64,000 nucleotides of DNA from Blastocatellia bacterium (GCA_016713405.1 JADJPF010000022.1:62001-126000), one strand, 5' to 3'; positions 16,664-26,520 are shown, numbered from the stretch's first letter. Notes: generated by a model not told the origin, from the letters alone. Numbers and translations are program-made.

Positions 16664-18220
16664 CTATTTTTGGTATTCAGCTTTTAATATCTTAAAATCT
16701 GGCATTTTTGCTAAAGGCTTTAAGTCTACATCGTCCATATCTATTTCAAGTTCTGTATCTAATTCAACAGCCTTTTTTAAGCTTTCTATTGCTTGCTGTT
16801 TATTTCCTAATTGAGCTAGAGCGCAAGCTTTTTCAAAATGTGCTTCACTATAATCAGCTTCTAATTTAATTGCTTGTTCAGAAGCTTCAAGTGCAGACTT
16901 AAAATTACGAAGTTTGCGGTTAAGATAGGCTATAAAAATATAATCGTAGATTTCTTCCTTAAGTGCTAATGCTTTTTGTCGTGTTTTTAGTGCTGCTTCG
17001 TATTTTTCTTGTTCATTTTGTATAGAAGAAAGCAGACTTAAAGCCAATTTACTAGTATTAAGCTGTTCTGGAAAGTTACTTACTATAGTTTCCAGTTTTT
17101 CTAAATCTTCTTTTGAAGAATCATAGAAAAAATCCACTATAAAGCTAAAAGCTTCATCTAAACTTGGAGCAAGCTTTAACACATTTGCAAAACTTTCTTT
17201 AGCTTTTTCTACGTTAGATTGCTTAATGTAAAGTTTGGTAAGTGCTATATGGTAATCAAAGTTTTTATCATATCGTGCAATTGCTTGATAATAAGCGTTT
17301 TCTGCCTCATCAAAACGTTTGAGATTTGTCAAAGTGTCCCCAAGTCTTTCCCAAGGTCTAGGATCTACTGGTGTTAACTCTGCATAGCGTTCTAGCAATG
17401 GAATAGCTCTTTCAAGATTCTTATCTTCATTAAAAATTCGCCTAGTTGATAAAAAATAAGTTGCAGCAAATTGCGGCCATTGTGTCATAAGTTCTTGGAA
17501 AAGTTTTTGGGGGACTTCAAAATTAGGCTCTTCTTTAGGTCTTTCATTACCAGCAAGTTGATTTACGTATATTTTATTAATTTCTTTTTCTTGTAAAATA
17601 CTTGCTTTTGCTAACAATAAATGTGGTTGATTGTTCTTAGCTATTAATTTATCAAGTTCATTGATTACAAAATCAGTATTAGAGCTTTCTACTAGTTTTA
17701 TAATTGGCAACCTTTCTTCAATTACACTTTTTACAGTGTCGGCAAAAATTGGTAATCCATAGTCATTATTTTTAATTTCGACAATGTACCAAGCTTCACC
17801 GCGTTTTACTAAATGAAAATCTAAAAATCTATTCTCATTATCTAGTGCAAAAATATTAGCTTCCTGACTTTTAACTTCACTTTTTAAGATTTTAATTTCT
17901 CCTTTTAATTTTTTTAGCTCTTTTGCAAGAACACGTTCAAAACCACTTACAACTGAAGCACGTTGTTTTTCAGTTAATTTAATAAGGCTATTTGCACCTA
18001 ATACATTTTCAGCTATTAAGCTTAAGTCAAAAGCCATTTCTTCAGGAATTTGTGAATCTTTATTAGTAATTGTTGTTATTAGTTTTATTGGATCGCGTTG
18101 GAAATCAGCAACAAAAGGACGTGCTTCTAAGATTTCCATTTCAATTTGATTTAGCATAGCGTAACTAATAAAAGTGTCTGTATCATCAAAGCGCAAATGT
18201 GTTGCGTCAACATAGTCCAT
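16664..18220 (-). CDS. C-terminal TPR part of a frameshifted transglutaminase protein
   Basis: 518 residues. The first residues (MDYVDATHLRFDD) are not a natural N-terminus. Translating upstream in this frame gives VEVYLGKWVEVDPTWGL, the classical end of a transglutaminase core with its catalytic Asp in VDPTWG. The rest is a helical linker followed by TPR repeats (about residues 270-500). It is the third piece of the gene whose earlier pieces are 18268-20262 and 20271-21716. The break at about 18270 is a missing base within HAW-VEV. It is probably a periplasmic scaffolding or proteolysis-related protein. Confidence 0.75.
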   Translation of the reverse strand: MDYVDATHLRFDDTDTFISYAMLNQIEMEILEARPFVADFQRDPIKLITTITNKDSQIPEEMAFDLSLIAENVLGANSLIKLTEKQRASVVSGFERVLAKELKKLKGEIKILKSEVKSQEANIFALDNENRFLDFHLVKRGEAWYIVEIKNNDYGLPIFADTVKSVIEERLPIIKLVESSNTDFVINELDKLIAKNNQPHLLLAKASILQEKEINKIYVNQLAGNERPKEEPNFEVPQKLFQELMTQWPQFAATYFLSTRRIFNEDKNLERAIPLLERYAELTPVDPRPWERLGDTLTNLKRFDEAENAYYQAIARYDKNFDYHIALTKLYIKQSNVEKAKESFANVLKLAPSLDEAFSFIVDFFYDSSKEDLEKLETIVSNFPEQLNTSKLALSLLSSIQNEQEKYEAALKTRQKALALKEEIYDYIFIAYLNRKLRNFKSALEASEQAIKLEADYSEAHFEKACALAQLGNKQQAIESLKKAVELDTELEIDMDDVDLKPLAKMPDFKILKAEYQK

Positions 18221-18267
18221 TAGTCCCCAGGTTGGGTCAACTTCTACCCATTTGCCTAAGTAAACTT

Positions 18268-20262
18268 CTACCGAGCATGAGAGCCAAAAGACCCTCCGCT
18301 AAGTGCTGCACCTGTTACAACTCTTGCTGGCAAGCCACAAGCGCGAGCAAGAGCAACATAAAGTTCTGAATGCTCAAAACAATCTGCCTCACGTGATGTT
18401 AAAGTCTCAACTGTATCACTTTGAACTTTCTTCCATTTTAAGTTGCTGTATGTCCATTCTCCAAGTTTTCGCGCTACGCTACGGCTATCTTTATCATCTC
18501 CAACAATTTGTTTTGCTAGCTCAATAATTTGTGGATCATTTGAATTAATGCGACTTGTTGCACGTAGATAAGGAACAAATTCATCTGCTGTAATTGGCAA
18601 CACAACACTTTGATTATCAGGAATTTGACGCGCACTAGATTGTAGAATTAAATTATTTTCATTAGCAGTTTCTACTTGTTGCCAAGGAAACTTCTTAATC
18701 TCATTTTGAAGACCAGAAATAACTTCTGGCTTTGTTTTAATACGTAATTTTAAGGACTCTATACGGCTTGATTCTATAGGATTAATACCTTTTGCAGATA
18801 CAATAGCATTAGCAACATCAAAATCATTTACTTGTTTTGTTAGTTCACTTACAGAATAGCGTCCTTCTCGGTCAAAAGACACAGCTAAACGACCCTCTAA
18901 GTTATTGTCTTTTATAGATATTGAAGCACGTTGACTATGAAAAGCCCTAAGCATTGCGCCCATCGCATTTAGTATGTCTTTAGCCATTGCATTATTACTA
19001 CTAAGACTTGCTGCTTCATTAAAAGCACTATCAAGATTATAGGTAGCAAACAAGGCTAGATTATCTGAAATAGCATCTGTTGAACGAATATAATCGCGGG
19101 TGCTAGCAAATTTTTCTGGCTTTTCTAATAGTTTAAGTGTTTCTATGCTATCTACAAAAATCATATAGTTATCAGTTACACTAAAAACAAATTCATAGCC
19201 ATCTGCTTTAACTAATGCAACCGGCCAACCTGAGAACGTTACAAAAGGTAATTTTGTTAAATTCTTAAAAATTTTATTGTTGCGAAACTGATTAGCAAGC
19301 GTGTTGTCTTTTAGCTTTAAGGCACAAGCTATTGCTGGTAATTTAGAATTATTGTCCTTGCTATCCTTATTATCTTTTTCATCTTTTTTGTTTCTAGTAA
19401 TTAAATCAGCTATAACAGGTTTAATACTAATAAGAGCAAAAGCAACTTCCCCTTCTAGTTGAGAAAGTATTGTTTTTTCAATTTCTATGTCTAAAGGATC
19501 TTGGGCTTTTTTATTTACCTGTCCACTAGATAATTTAAGCAAATTCCAAAATTTTAGTGCATCGATCTTTGTTCCAGCATAAAAAATTGTATTGTTTGGA
19601 AACAATTCCCTAGCCGCGCTAAGTTCCCAAGGCTTAAAGCTTGTAATTGTGTTAGCAAAAGTTTGTGAAGAAAGGTTAAAACTAAATAAAGTTTCACAAG
19701 AATTTTTATTAATTTGTAAAGCCCCTATTTCATTACCAATAAGAGTTACTAGATTTTCCATAAGTGGAAGTTGTTTATCTTTAGCATCTGTAGTTTTAAT
19801 TAATTTTCCTAGTTGGCTAAAAAAAACTATTTCTCCTGTTTGTGCTTTTACCTGTACAAAATCTTTATTTGTTCCAATAGTGTTTCCTTGACTTGCAGAT
19901 AAAATTAAATCTGCAATAGCTTCTTGAGAAGAAGTAACTATTGCTGTATCACCAAGATAGAGAACAAAAATACTACTATATTCTGTTGGTTTTCCTTCAA
20001 AAACACTTAATTTCTTAATTATTGTCAATGGTAAGCTATTGATTAGGTGATGCTCAAAATATAGTTCTTTATGAAGTGGTTTTATTTCTCTTTCCTTACC
20101 TTCAAGATCGGAAAAAGCTACTGCCATTCCAACAGGAAGCATTGCTGGAAGAATTGTGGCTATACGTGCTGCCACTGCACTAAAGGTAGAAAATGACTCA
20201 AAATCGTCAAATTGATTTTGGTATAAAGCTAGCAATCGCTCAAAACGATTCTTATCGGACAC
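18268..20262 (-). CDS. Central part of a frameshifted transglutaminase-like protein
   Basis: 664 residues from a GTG. The C-terminal 90 residues form a transglutaminase-like core with the catalytic cysteine in SREADCFEHSELYVALARAC, and the frame breaks right at the catalytic His (GSFGSHA-R-stop). Upstream, in this same frame, AQDEKTENISAHSAVIASV continues from the preceding ORF, so GTG is not the true start. The long middle section (about 1-570) is a mixed alpha/beta region without a recognised family. With both neighbours it forms one exported protein of about 1,700 residues. Confidence 0.75.
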   Translation of the reverse strand: MSDKNRFERLLALYQNQFDDFESFSTFSAVAARIATILPAMLPVGMAVAFSDLEGKEREIKPLHKELYFEHHLINSLPLTIIKKLSVFEGKPTEYSSIFVLYLGDTAIVTSSQEAIADLILSASQGNTIGTNKDFVQVKAQTGEIVFFSQLGKLIKTTDAKDKQLPLMENLVTLIGNEIGALQINKNSCETLFSFNLSSQTFANTITSFKPWELSAARELFPNNTIFYAGTKIDALKFWNLLKLSSGQVNKKAQDPLDIEIEKTILSQLEGEVAFALISIKPVIADLITRNKKDEKDNKDSKDNNSKLPAIACALKLKDNTLANQFRNNKIFKNLTKLPFVTFSGWPVALVKADGYEFVFSVTDNYMIFVDSIETLKLLEKPEKFASTRDYIRSTDAISDNLALFATYNLDSAFNEAASLSSNNAMAKDILNAMGAMLRAFHSQRASISIKDNNLEGRLAVSFDREGRYSVSELTKQVNDFDVANAIVSAKGINPIESSRIESLKLRIKTKPEVISGLQNEIKKFPWQQVETANENNLILQSSARQIPDNQSVVLPITADEFVPYLRATSRINSNDPQIIELAKQIVGDDKDSRSVARKLGEWTYSNLKWKKVQSDTVETLTSREADCFEHSELYVALARACGLPARVVTGAALSGGSFGSHAR

Positions 20263-20270
20263 AGAAGCTA

Positions 20271-21716
20271 TTACTGCACTATGAGCAGAAATATTTTCTG
20301 TCTTTTCATCCTGGGCCAGGCTGCTAAAGCTATAGGAGATTTAAGGTTAATACCTATTGTTGAACTTATATCACTTGTAGCATTAATTTTAAGTTCTTCA
20401 GCAAGACGGGTCTTTAGCGTTTTAATAATTAAAGCTAATGTCATTTGATCACGAACTGTATTTAATTGAATCCCTGAAAGAGCAGTGTCAAACTTTTCTA
20501 AAGCCTGCTGAAAATTTGGTGTCATTAAATAATGCGTTGAGTCTTTTGGAAAAAGTGTTTCTCCTGTAGTTGGAGCATTTACCAATTTAGAAACTAACTC
20601 AGAATTTAAGCTATCCTTATTAATTAAATTATCTAATTTAGTCAATTCGCTTAATGGTTCTTTAGCCCAATCAGCTAATTTTCCTGTTTTAATGGCTTCA
20701 TCATAGATAACTTGCCGGACGTTTTGCTCATTAAATGCAGCACTTACATGTAAAATTACACCTGGTTTATCTATTAAATCAGGTAATTTCTTTTTAAGGA
20801 GATTGAGCGCGTCTAAACCTCTTGTTGCAAAAGCTTGTGCTGCAATTGTGCTGCAATAACTATCTTTGTCAGTTAATGCCCAAAGTAGTATTTCATCAAA
20901 TTTTGGGTCTTTTATTTTGCTTATTTGTAGAATGGCTTCTGCCCGCACCTGAGGATCGCTATTTGTAAGAAGATCTATTGCTATGGCAGGAGATTTAACA
21001 ATTAATTCTGTAAGTTCTTTTGTCCATTCTGACTTGGGAATATTAAAATCTCGAATTTTTTTAGCAACATTAATAGCAGCTAATTCACTACCTGCAACGG
21101 TTTGATCAGCAAACTTAGTGCGTAAAGTTTCAAATTCCCTATCCCAATGACCCCTAGCACCAATATTAATTGTTTCTACTATACGTTTAATATAAGGCTC
21201 AAATTTTTCTTTGTCAGCAGGGTCAAATGCAAAAATAAAGTTATAAGCTTTTGGCCCAACAACCGTGACCCAAACCGTTTCATTGGCAACACGATCATTA
21301 ATTTCAATCTCAAAATGAGCTTCACGCGCTTCAATCCCACCTATTGAAACGGTTCTAAGTGAAAAAGTTTCTTGGTTGATTGAATACTTGCGAAATCCTT
21401 GAAGTAATGAAGATGTGTAATTAGCTATTCCATAACCATCAGCAATATTATCTATAGCAATAACAAAATTAGGCCCTTCTGGAACTATGCTAAAAGCTGT
21501 ATCTCCATTAGCATTCTTTTTTTGCTGCCACTCAGCCGGATACCAAAAACTGTAACCTTCTTCTAGATTCACAAATCGAACAAAGTTTCCTGTTGGTAGA
21601 CTATAGCTATTCCATTCTATTTCTCGCTCTTTACTTTGTGCAAAAACATCAACTGCTAGACTAAACGAGCTAAGCACTAGGAAAACAAGTGTAGCAATAT
21701 AGCGACTATTAAACAT
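20271..21716 (-). CDS. N-terminal part of a frameshifted exported protein (PsbP-like and HEAT-like)
   Basis: 481 residues beginning with a Sec signal peptide (MFNSRYIATLVFLVLSSF, cleaved near VFA-QS). A PsbP/DUF1795-like domain follows at about 45-190 (EEGYSFWYPAEWQ) and HEAT-like helices at about 240-330. The last 15 residues (KRQKIFLLIVQ) are out of frame. A missing base in the GGGCCC-like tract at 20312-20317 would restore AAWAQDEKTEN and join it to 18268-20262. It is the first piece of the three-ORF gene. The intact product would be periplasmic. Confidence 0.75.
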   Translation of the reverse strand: MFNSRYIATLVFLVLSSFSLAVDVFAQSKEREIEWNSYSLPTGNFVRFVNLEEGYSFWYPAEWQQKKNANGDTAFSIVPEGPNFVIAIDNIADGYGIANYTSSLLQGFRKYSINQETFSLRTVSIGGIEAREAHFEIEINDRVANETVWVTVVGPKAYNFIFAFDPADKEKFEPYIKRIVETINIGARGHWDREFETLRTKFADQTVAGSELAAINVAKKIRDFNIPKSEWTKELTELIVKSPAIAIDLLTNSDPQVRAEAILQISKIKDPKFDEILLWALTDKDSYCSTIAAQAFATRGLDALNLLKKKLPDLIDKPGVILHVSAAFNEQNVRQVIYDEAIKTGKLADWAKEPLSELTKLDNLINKDSLNSELVSKLVNAPTTGETLFPKDSTHYLMTPNFQQALEKFDTALSGIQLNTVRDQMTLALIIKTLKTRLAEELKINATSDISSTIGINLKSPIALAAWPRMKRQKIFLLIVQ

Positions 21717-21932
21717 TTAGACAAATCTCCCACATCATTTGTTTTAATCTTAATACCTTAGTTAATAATGGCTAATGATACGATTATTTACTTTTAGTGG
21801 CTAGTTTTTTTGCAAAATCTATTAAATTTAATATAACTACCTTCAATTACAATGGTTTAGAAATTTGCTTAAAAATCCTGGAAATAATTGCAAACTTTTA
21901 TCAACTTCTGCGAACTAATATTTTAAAGTCAC

Positions 21933-21947
21933 GTTAACAGTGTTAAC
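21933..21947. promoter_or_regulatory. Repeated GTTAAC palindrome upstream of small secreted gene
   Basis: GTTAAC-AGT-GTTAAC forms both a direct and an inverted repeat about 60 bp upstream of the start at 22009, inside a 292-bp gap with no gene. It is a possible operator. No regulator is known. Confidence 0.3.
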
Positions 21948-22008
21948 TAACTTGCAGGCGTTAAGTGGCCTACAAAATATCAAAAAATTAATCAAATAAG
22001 GGGTCAAT

Positions 22009-22386
22009 ATGAAAAAAGCATTTAATTTAGTAATGGTATTAGTAGCAAGCGTAGTATTTTTTAATGGATTAGCATATGCTGAAGGAAAAGGTAAAAAAGT
22101 AGATATTAGTAAAGATGTAGTAGTCAATGGAACAGAAGTAAAAAAAGGTAAATATGAAGTAACATTTGATGAAGAAAAGCAAGAAATTAGCATTTGGAAA
22201 GGTAATAAATTAGTAGCTAGATCTAATGCTCGTAAAGGTTTACTTAAAAATAAGGCTGTTGTTAATCAATTAATGACAAGTAAACAAAATCAAAATGATA
22301 TGCTTAAAGGTATTATTTTAGCTGGTGAACAAGAAACTATTTTAATTAATACCAACAATACTGTTAATGCTGCTCCTCAACAATAA
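22009..22386 (+). CDS. Small secreted protein, distant NGTxVKKG paralogue
   Basis: 125 residues with a Sec signal peptide (residues 1-24, cut after AYA). The mature part shares VNGTEVKKGKYEVTFDEE with the two proteins at 11 kb and ends in an Asn/Gln-rich tail. The SD is AAGGGG. It is a single gene flanked by a hairpin at 22406. Function is unknown. The preserved VNGT-VKKGxY-V-FD core in three copies within 11 kb argues for a real family. Confidence 0.75.
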   Translation: MKKAFNLVMVLVASVVFFNGLAYAEGKGKKVDISKDVVVNGTEVKKGKYEVTFDEEKQEISIWKGNKLVARSNARKGLLKNKAVVNQLMTSKQNQNDMLKGIILAGEQETILINTNNTVNAAPQQ

Positions 22387-22405
22387 TTATGATTAAAGAA
22401 ATTTT

Positions 22406-22448
22406 AAGTAAATAGGGTTTGCCGTTAACTTGCAAATTCTATTTACTT
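22406..22448. terminator. Hairpin between convergent genes
   Basis: AAGTAAATAG (22406-22415) pairs with CTATTTACTT (22439-22448), and an inner TTTGC/GCAAA pairing shortens the loop. It probably serves both the secreted gene and the FecR gene. Confidence 0.55.
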
Positions 22449-22460
22449 ACAAAACAACTC

Positions 22461-23648
22461 TTAAAGTTTTTCTATTAATTTGCCTGTATTGCCGCTAGGA
22501 TCACGTGCTTCAAAAACAATTTGACGTTCAGCATTAGGTGATAAAGTAACATCTTTCTTAAAATGTCCTTTAGCGTCCACTTCTGTAGGAATATTATTAA
22601 TTCTTAATACAACACCTGGAGTAGTATTTCCTTCTATTTCCCAAAGTAGCTGAGTAATCATATTTTTCTTAGTAAGTTGGATCTGGATTTTTTCCTCGCC
22701 TTTACGTTGAACTTTAATTCCAAAAGGTTCACTCCACTTACCTTGAAGACCATCTGTAGTCACAGCTTGAACTCTCCAAAAAATAGGCCCATTTAATGGT
22801 TTTATCCATTTATATTTAGTTTCTTTGATATCTAAAGCTTGAAGCTTGATAGATTGTTCAGAAAAAGAAATATTAGAAGCAAGTGTTAAGTTATATTTTT
22901 CAGCATTTGGTATTGGATCCCAGATAAATTCTATTGGTTCACCTGGATTAACTAGCATTTCTTTTGCATTAATTGGGCTACCTAATTTGGGTGGAGGAGG
23001 TAAATTGTTAATATTAACTCCTGTTTTATCAATTTTAGCTACTTGATCTGCTGAGATTGTTTGCTCTGTATTGCCTAATAAATTAGCTAAACCGCTAGTT
23101 ACTTGAACTGTAGTTTGTCCATCTTTATTATCTAAATCTACATCAGAATTTTTTTCTACTCTAACTTTAGTTCCTTCAGAATCAATAATATGCTTATTGC
23201 TATCTTCTGAAGTATTAACTTTTACCCCTCCTCCTTGTAGCTTATTAGTTATTCGTTTATCCTTGCGGGAATCTTCTGTAATAATCAATGTTGAGCCAGC
23301 TTTAATAGTATATTTAGTTCCATCTAAATACTCTACTAAGGCAGAAGATCCTGAGCTTGTTTGGATAGTATCGCCTTCTTTTAATGCCATATCCTTTGTT
23401 GCTGGCAATGCTTCGTTTGTGCCTCGTTTAATAACAGTTACATTTCCATCAAAACGGATAAATTTTGCTACTCTATATGCGTCTGGTTTACTTTCTTCAA
23501 TAATTTGTGTAACCCAAACCTTTACTCCATAACCAACAACAGCTAAAACTAAAATGGCAATCACTGTAAAAATAACTTTTTTGATGGTTTTTTTTTGAAT
23601 AACAAACCATTCTTCAGTAAAACCTCTTCTATTTTTTTGGGTTGACAT
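22461..23648 (-). CDS. Membrane-anchored FecR-domain protein
   Basis: 395 residues. A short cytoplasmic N-terminus is followed by one transmembrane helix (about 25-48). A FecR domain lies at about 60-125 (FDGNVTVIKRG through GDTIQTSSGSSALVEYLDGTKYTIKAGSTLII), and fibronectin/Ig-like beta domains at about 225-390. Such proteins bind envelope ligands, and there is no sigma/anti-sigma partner nearby. A close but broken second copy lies immediately upstream (23956-25141). The intact frame here makes this the functional copy. Confidence 0.8.
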   Translation of the reverse strand: MSTQKNRRGFTEEWFVIQKKTIKKVIFTVIAILVLAVVGYGVKVWVTQIIEESKPDAYRVAKFIRFDGNVTVIKRGTNEALPATKDMALKEGDTIQTSSGSSALVEYLDGTKYTIKAGSTLIITEDSRKDKRITNKLQGGGVKVNTSEDSNKHIIDSEGTKVRVEKNSDVDLDNKDGQTTVQVTSGLANLLGNTEQTISADQVAKIDKTGVNINNLPPPPKLGSPINAKEMLVNPGEPIEFIWDPIPNAEKYNLTLASNISFSEQSIKLQALDIKETKYKWIKPLNGPIFWRVQAVTTDGLQGKWSEPFGIKVQRKGEEKIQIQLTKKNMITQLLWEIEGNTTPGVVLRINNIPTEVDAKGHFKKDVTLSPNAERQIVFEARDPSGNTGKLIEKL

Positions 23649-23900
23649 ACCTGTAAACCTGTATAAGTTTTTTACTTTTCACCTAGCAAACTAAGTTTGC
23701 ATTATTTTTATAAATTAATTAGCAAAATTCCAAGTATCTTAGCATTTTTTTATAAAAAATACTTTTTAAAGTTAAAAATATTAAGCATTTTTATAGTATT
23801 GATGGAGCTTAAAATTAACTTGATATTTGTTTAAGTTTAATTGTATTACACAAGAAAATCATCAAGTATTTTTGCTAGTTCTCTTATAACAGTGAAAACA

Positions 23901-23933
23901 AAAAATAGGAAGCTTTAATGGCTTCCTATTTTT
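23901..23933 (-). terminator. Terminator of the second FecR copy
   Basis: 13-bp arms (23901-23913 and 23921-23933) with A/T tracts on both sides form a strong bidirectional hairpin, 23 bp after the stop of 23956-25141. The remainder of the 23649-23955 gap is AT-rich without a gene and should hold the promoter of the intact FecR copy. Confidence 0.8.
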
Positions 23934-23955
23934 GAAATCCAAATTTCTCTAACAC

Positions 23956-25141
23956 TCAAAGTTTTTCTATTAATTTACCCGTATTGCCACTAGGGTCACG
24001 AGCATCAAAAGTAATTTGACGCTGGGCATTAGGCGATAAAGTAACATCTTTCTTAAAATGTCCCTTAGTATCTACTTCTGTAATTTGATCATTAATTCTT
24101 AGTACAACACCTGGTCTAGTATTTCCTTCTATTTCCCAAAGTAAATCTGTAATTTTATTTTTCTTAGTTAATTGAATATCAATATTTCTCTCACCTTTTT
24201 TCTGTACTTTAATTTCAAAAGGTTCACTCCATTTACCTTGAAGACCATCTGTAGTCACAGCTTGAACTCTCCAAAAAAATAGGCCCATTTAATGGTTTTA
24301 TCCATTTATATTTAGTTTCTTTGATATTCAAAGCTTGAAGCTTGATAGATTGTTCAGAAAAAGAAATATTAGAAGCAAGTGTTAAGTTATATTTTTGAGC
24401 ATTTGGTATTGCATTCCATCTAAATTCAATAGTTTCACCTGGATTAACTAACATTTCTTTTGCATTGGTTGGGCTACCTAATTTGGGCGGAGGAGGTAGA
24501 TTTTTAATATTAACTCCTGTTTTATCAATTTTAGCTATTTGATCTGCCGAAATTGGTTGTTCTGTTTCTCCTAATAAATTAGCTAAACCGCTAGTTACTT
24601 GAACTGTAGTTTGTCCATCTTTATTATCTAAATCTACATCAGAATTTTTTCTACTCTAACTTTAGTTCCTTCAGAATCAATAATATGTTTATCACTTTCT
24701 TCTGAGGTATTAACTTTTACTCCTCCTCCTTGTAATTTGCTGGTTATTCGTTTTTCATTACGAGAATTTTCTTTGATAATCAAAGTCGAACCAGCTTTTA
24801 TAATATATTTGGGTTCCATCTAAATACTCGACTGAAGCAGAAGATCCTGAATTTGTTTGAATGGTATCGCCTTCTTTTAATGCCATGTCTTTTGTTGCTG
24901 GCAATGCTTCATTTGAACCTTTTTTAATAACTGTTACATTCCCATCAAAACGAATAAATTTTGCTACTCTATTTGGATCTGGCTTTGATGGATCATAGGC
25001 TTCAAACCAAAGCTTTACTCCATAACTAGCAACGGCTAAGACCAGAACAGCTATTACAGTAAGAATAGCTTTATTGATAGTCTTCTTTTGAATAACAAAC
25101 CAATCTTCAGTAAAACTTCGTCGATTTTTTGGAGTTGGCAT
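23956..25141 (-). pseudogene. Second FecR-domain gene, broken by three single-base indels
   Basis: This is a tandem paralogue of 22461-23648, highly similar over its whole length. It is now split into frames 24758-25141 (N-terminus and TM), 24634-24819, 24233-24454 and 23956-24288 (C-terminus). Compared with the intact copy there is an extra G at 24811-24813, one T missing in the T6 run at 24645-24650, and one A extra in the A7 run at 24273-24279. Apart from these, the codons encode a protein of the same length with mostly conservative changes. It may be an intact gene with homopolymer sequencing errors. Confidence 0.75.
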
Positions 25142-25261
25142 ACTTCTAAACCTATTTAAGTTATCTTACTTTTACCTAGCAGATTTTCTTTGCTGCACCT
25201 GCTCTTAATAATAATTAATTACACTGTAAACAAAATTTTCTGATGTTTTATCTCTTAAAAC

Positions 25262-25465
25262 CCCAACGGGGCAACATATTGTAGTGTAAGGTTGAAACCC
25301 TACGTATTGTGATGTAATATTTACAAAGTCACGTAGTGACGACATAATTAATTTGTTGAATTTGTTATATTTATTATGCCGTCGCTACGCGACTTTAATT
25401 ATGTATAATCACTAAACTTAGGTCTTACGACTTAGGCTACAATTATTTCGTCACGCGCGTGACTT
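25262..25465. repeat. Cluster of palindromic intergenic repeats (REP/MITE-like)
   Basis: The 418-bp gap at 25142-25559 has no gene. It holds a GC-richer patch with stacked hairpins: CCCC-AA-CGGGG, GGTTGAAACCC, a large inverted repeat with 24-bp arms (25326-25349 and 25374-25397; three mismatches, all compatible with G-U pairs) containing GTCACGTAGTGAC, and the perfect palindrome GTCACGCGCGTGAC (25450-25463). The base composition differs from the surroundings. It looks like a repeated palindromic element or remnant rather than a terminator. Confidence 0.6.
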
Positions 25466-25559
25466 AAGAAATTGAAAAAATATTAACTTACTTAGTTTAC
25501 ACTGTATTAATACAACTAAGTTAAATAATCTAAGCTTTTACAGTACAACAAAAACGCTG

Positions 25560-26459
25560 CTAATTCAAACTATTAAGTATCATTTCTAAATCTTCTATTG
25601 TAATAGAGTAAGTTTCACTGCAAAAGTGACAAGTTAATTTTGCACCTTTATCTTTTTCCAACATATCACTCACTTCTTCTTTACCTAATGCAGAAATTAA
25701 GCTAATCGCTCTCTCATAAGAACATTGACACGTAAAATTAATTGTATTTGTAGATAAAATTTCAAAGTCTACCTTACCTAAAGCTTGACGTAACATATCT
25801 ACAGCACTATAACCAGATCGAATCATAGTTGTACTAGGAGGTGTTTGAGCTACAGAATTAGCAATTTCTGAGACTAGTTTTTCATCTGCACCAGGCATAA
25901 CTTGAATAATAAAACCCCCAGCAGCAGTTACTATTCCATCCTTTTCAACAAAAACACCTAAGCTAACATCTGAAGGGATTTGTTCAGATTTAGTAAAATA
26001 ATAAGCTAAATCCATTGCAATTTCGCCTGAAACAATTGGCACAGAACCGCAATAAGGATCTCGCCCTAGCCCAATATCAAAACCAGCATCTCGAATTACA
26101 TAAAGCATACCTTCGCCAACAGCTTTTCCAACATCTAATTTTCCTTTTTCATTTACTGGTAGATCAACACTGGGATTTCTAACATATCCTCTAACATTAC
26201 CATAAGCATCTGCTTCAGCAGTAATGTTGCCAATAGGCCCTTGGCAATGAAATTGTACTGTAATTTTTTCAAGATCTTTTAACAAACTACCCATCATTAA
26301 AGTACCTGTTAAAACTCTACCTAAAGCAGCCGAGGCGGTTGGTAAAGTAGAGTGTCGTTGACAAGCTTGATTAACTAAATTAGTAGTTATAGTAGCCATA
26401 CAACGAATAGTTGCATTTGCAGCCATTGCTCGCACTAAAACATTATCGGGAGTAGACAA
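25560..26459 (-). CDS. hslO: Redox-regulated chaperonin Hsp33
   Basis: This 299-residue holdase chaperone is activated by oxidation. The N-terminal core (about 1-240) has the typical GRVLTGTLMMGSLLK and the GNITAEADAYGNVRGYVRNP strand set. The C-terminal redox switch carries the four zinc-binding cysteines as CxC (FTCQCS) and CxxC (LTCHFC). The length is normal. It lies downstream of dnaJ but is separated by a strong hairpin, so it probably has its own promoter in the gap at 26460-26520. Its grouping with dnaK/dnaJ fits a proteostasis cluster. Confidence 0.95.
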   Translation of the reverse strand: MSTPDNVLVRAMAANATIRCMATITTNLVNQACQRHSTLPTASAALGRVLTGTLMMGSLLKDLEKITVQFHCQGPIGNITAEADAYGNVRGYVRNPSVDLPVNEKGKLDVGKAVGEGMLYVIRDAGFDIGLGRDPYCGSVPIVSGEIAMDLAYYFTKSEQIPSDVSLGVFVEKDGIVTAAGGFIIQVMPGADEKLVSEIANSVAQTPPSTTMIRSGYSAVDMLRQALGKVDFEILSTNTINFTCQCSYERAISLISALGKEEVSDMLEKDKGAKLTCHFCSETYSITIEDLEMILNSLN

Positions 26460-26520
26460 TTTTTAATCCTTTCAAAATAGCTAAAACAATTAATTTATTT
26501 AAGGTACTTTAACGATAAAT

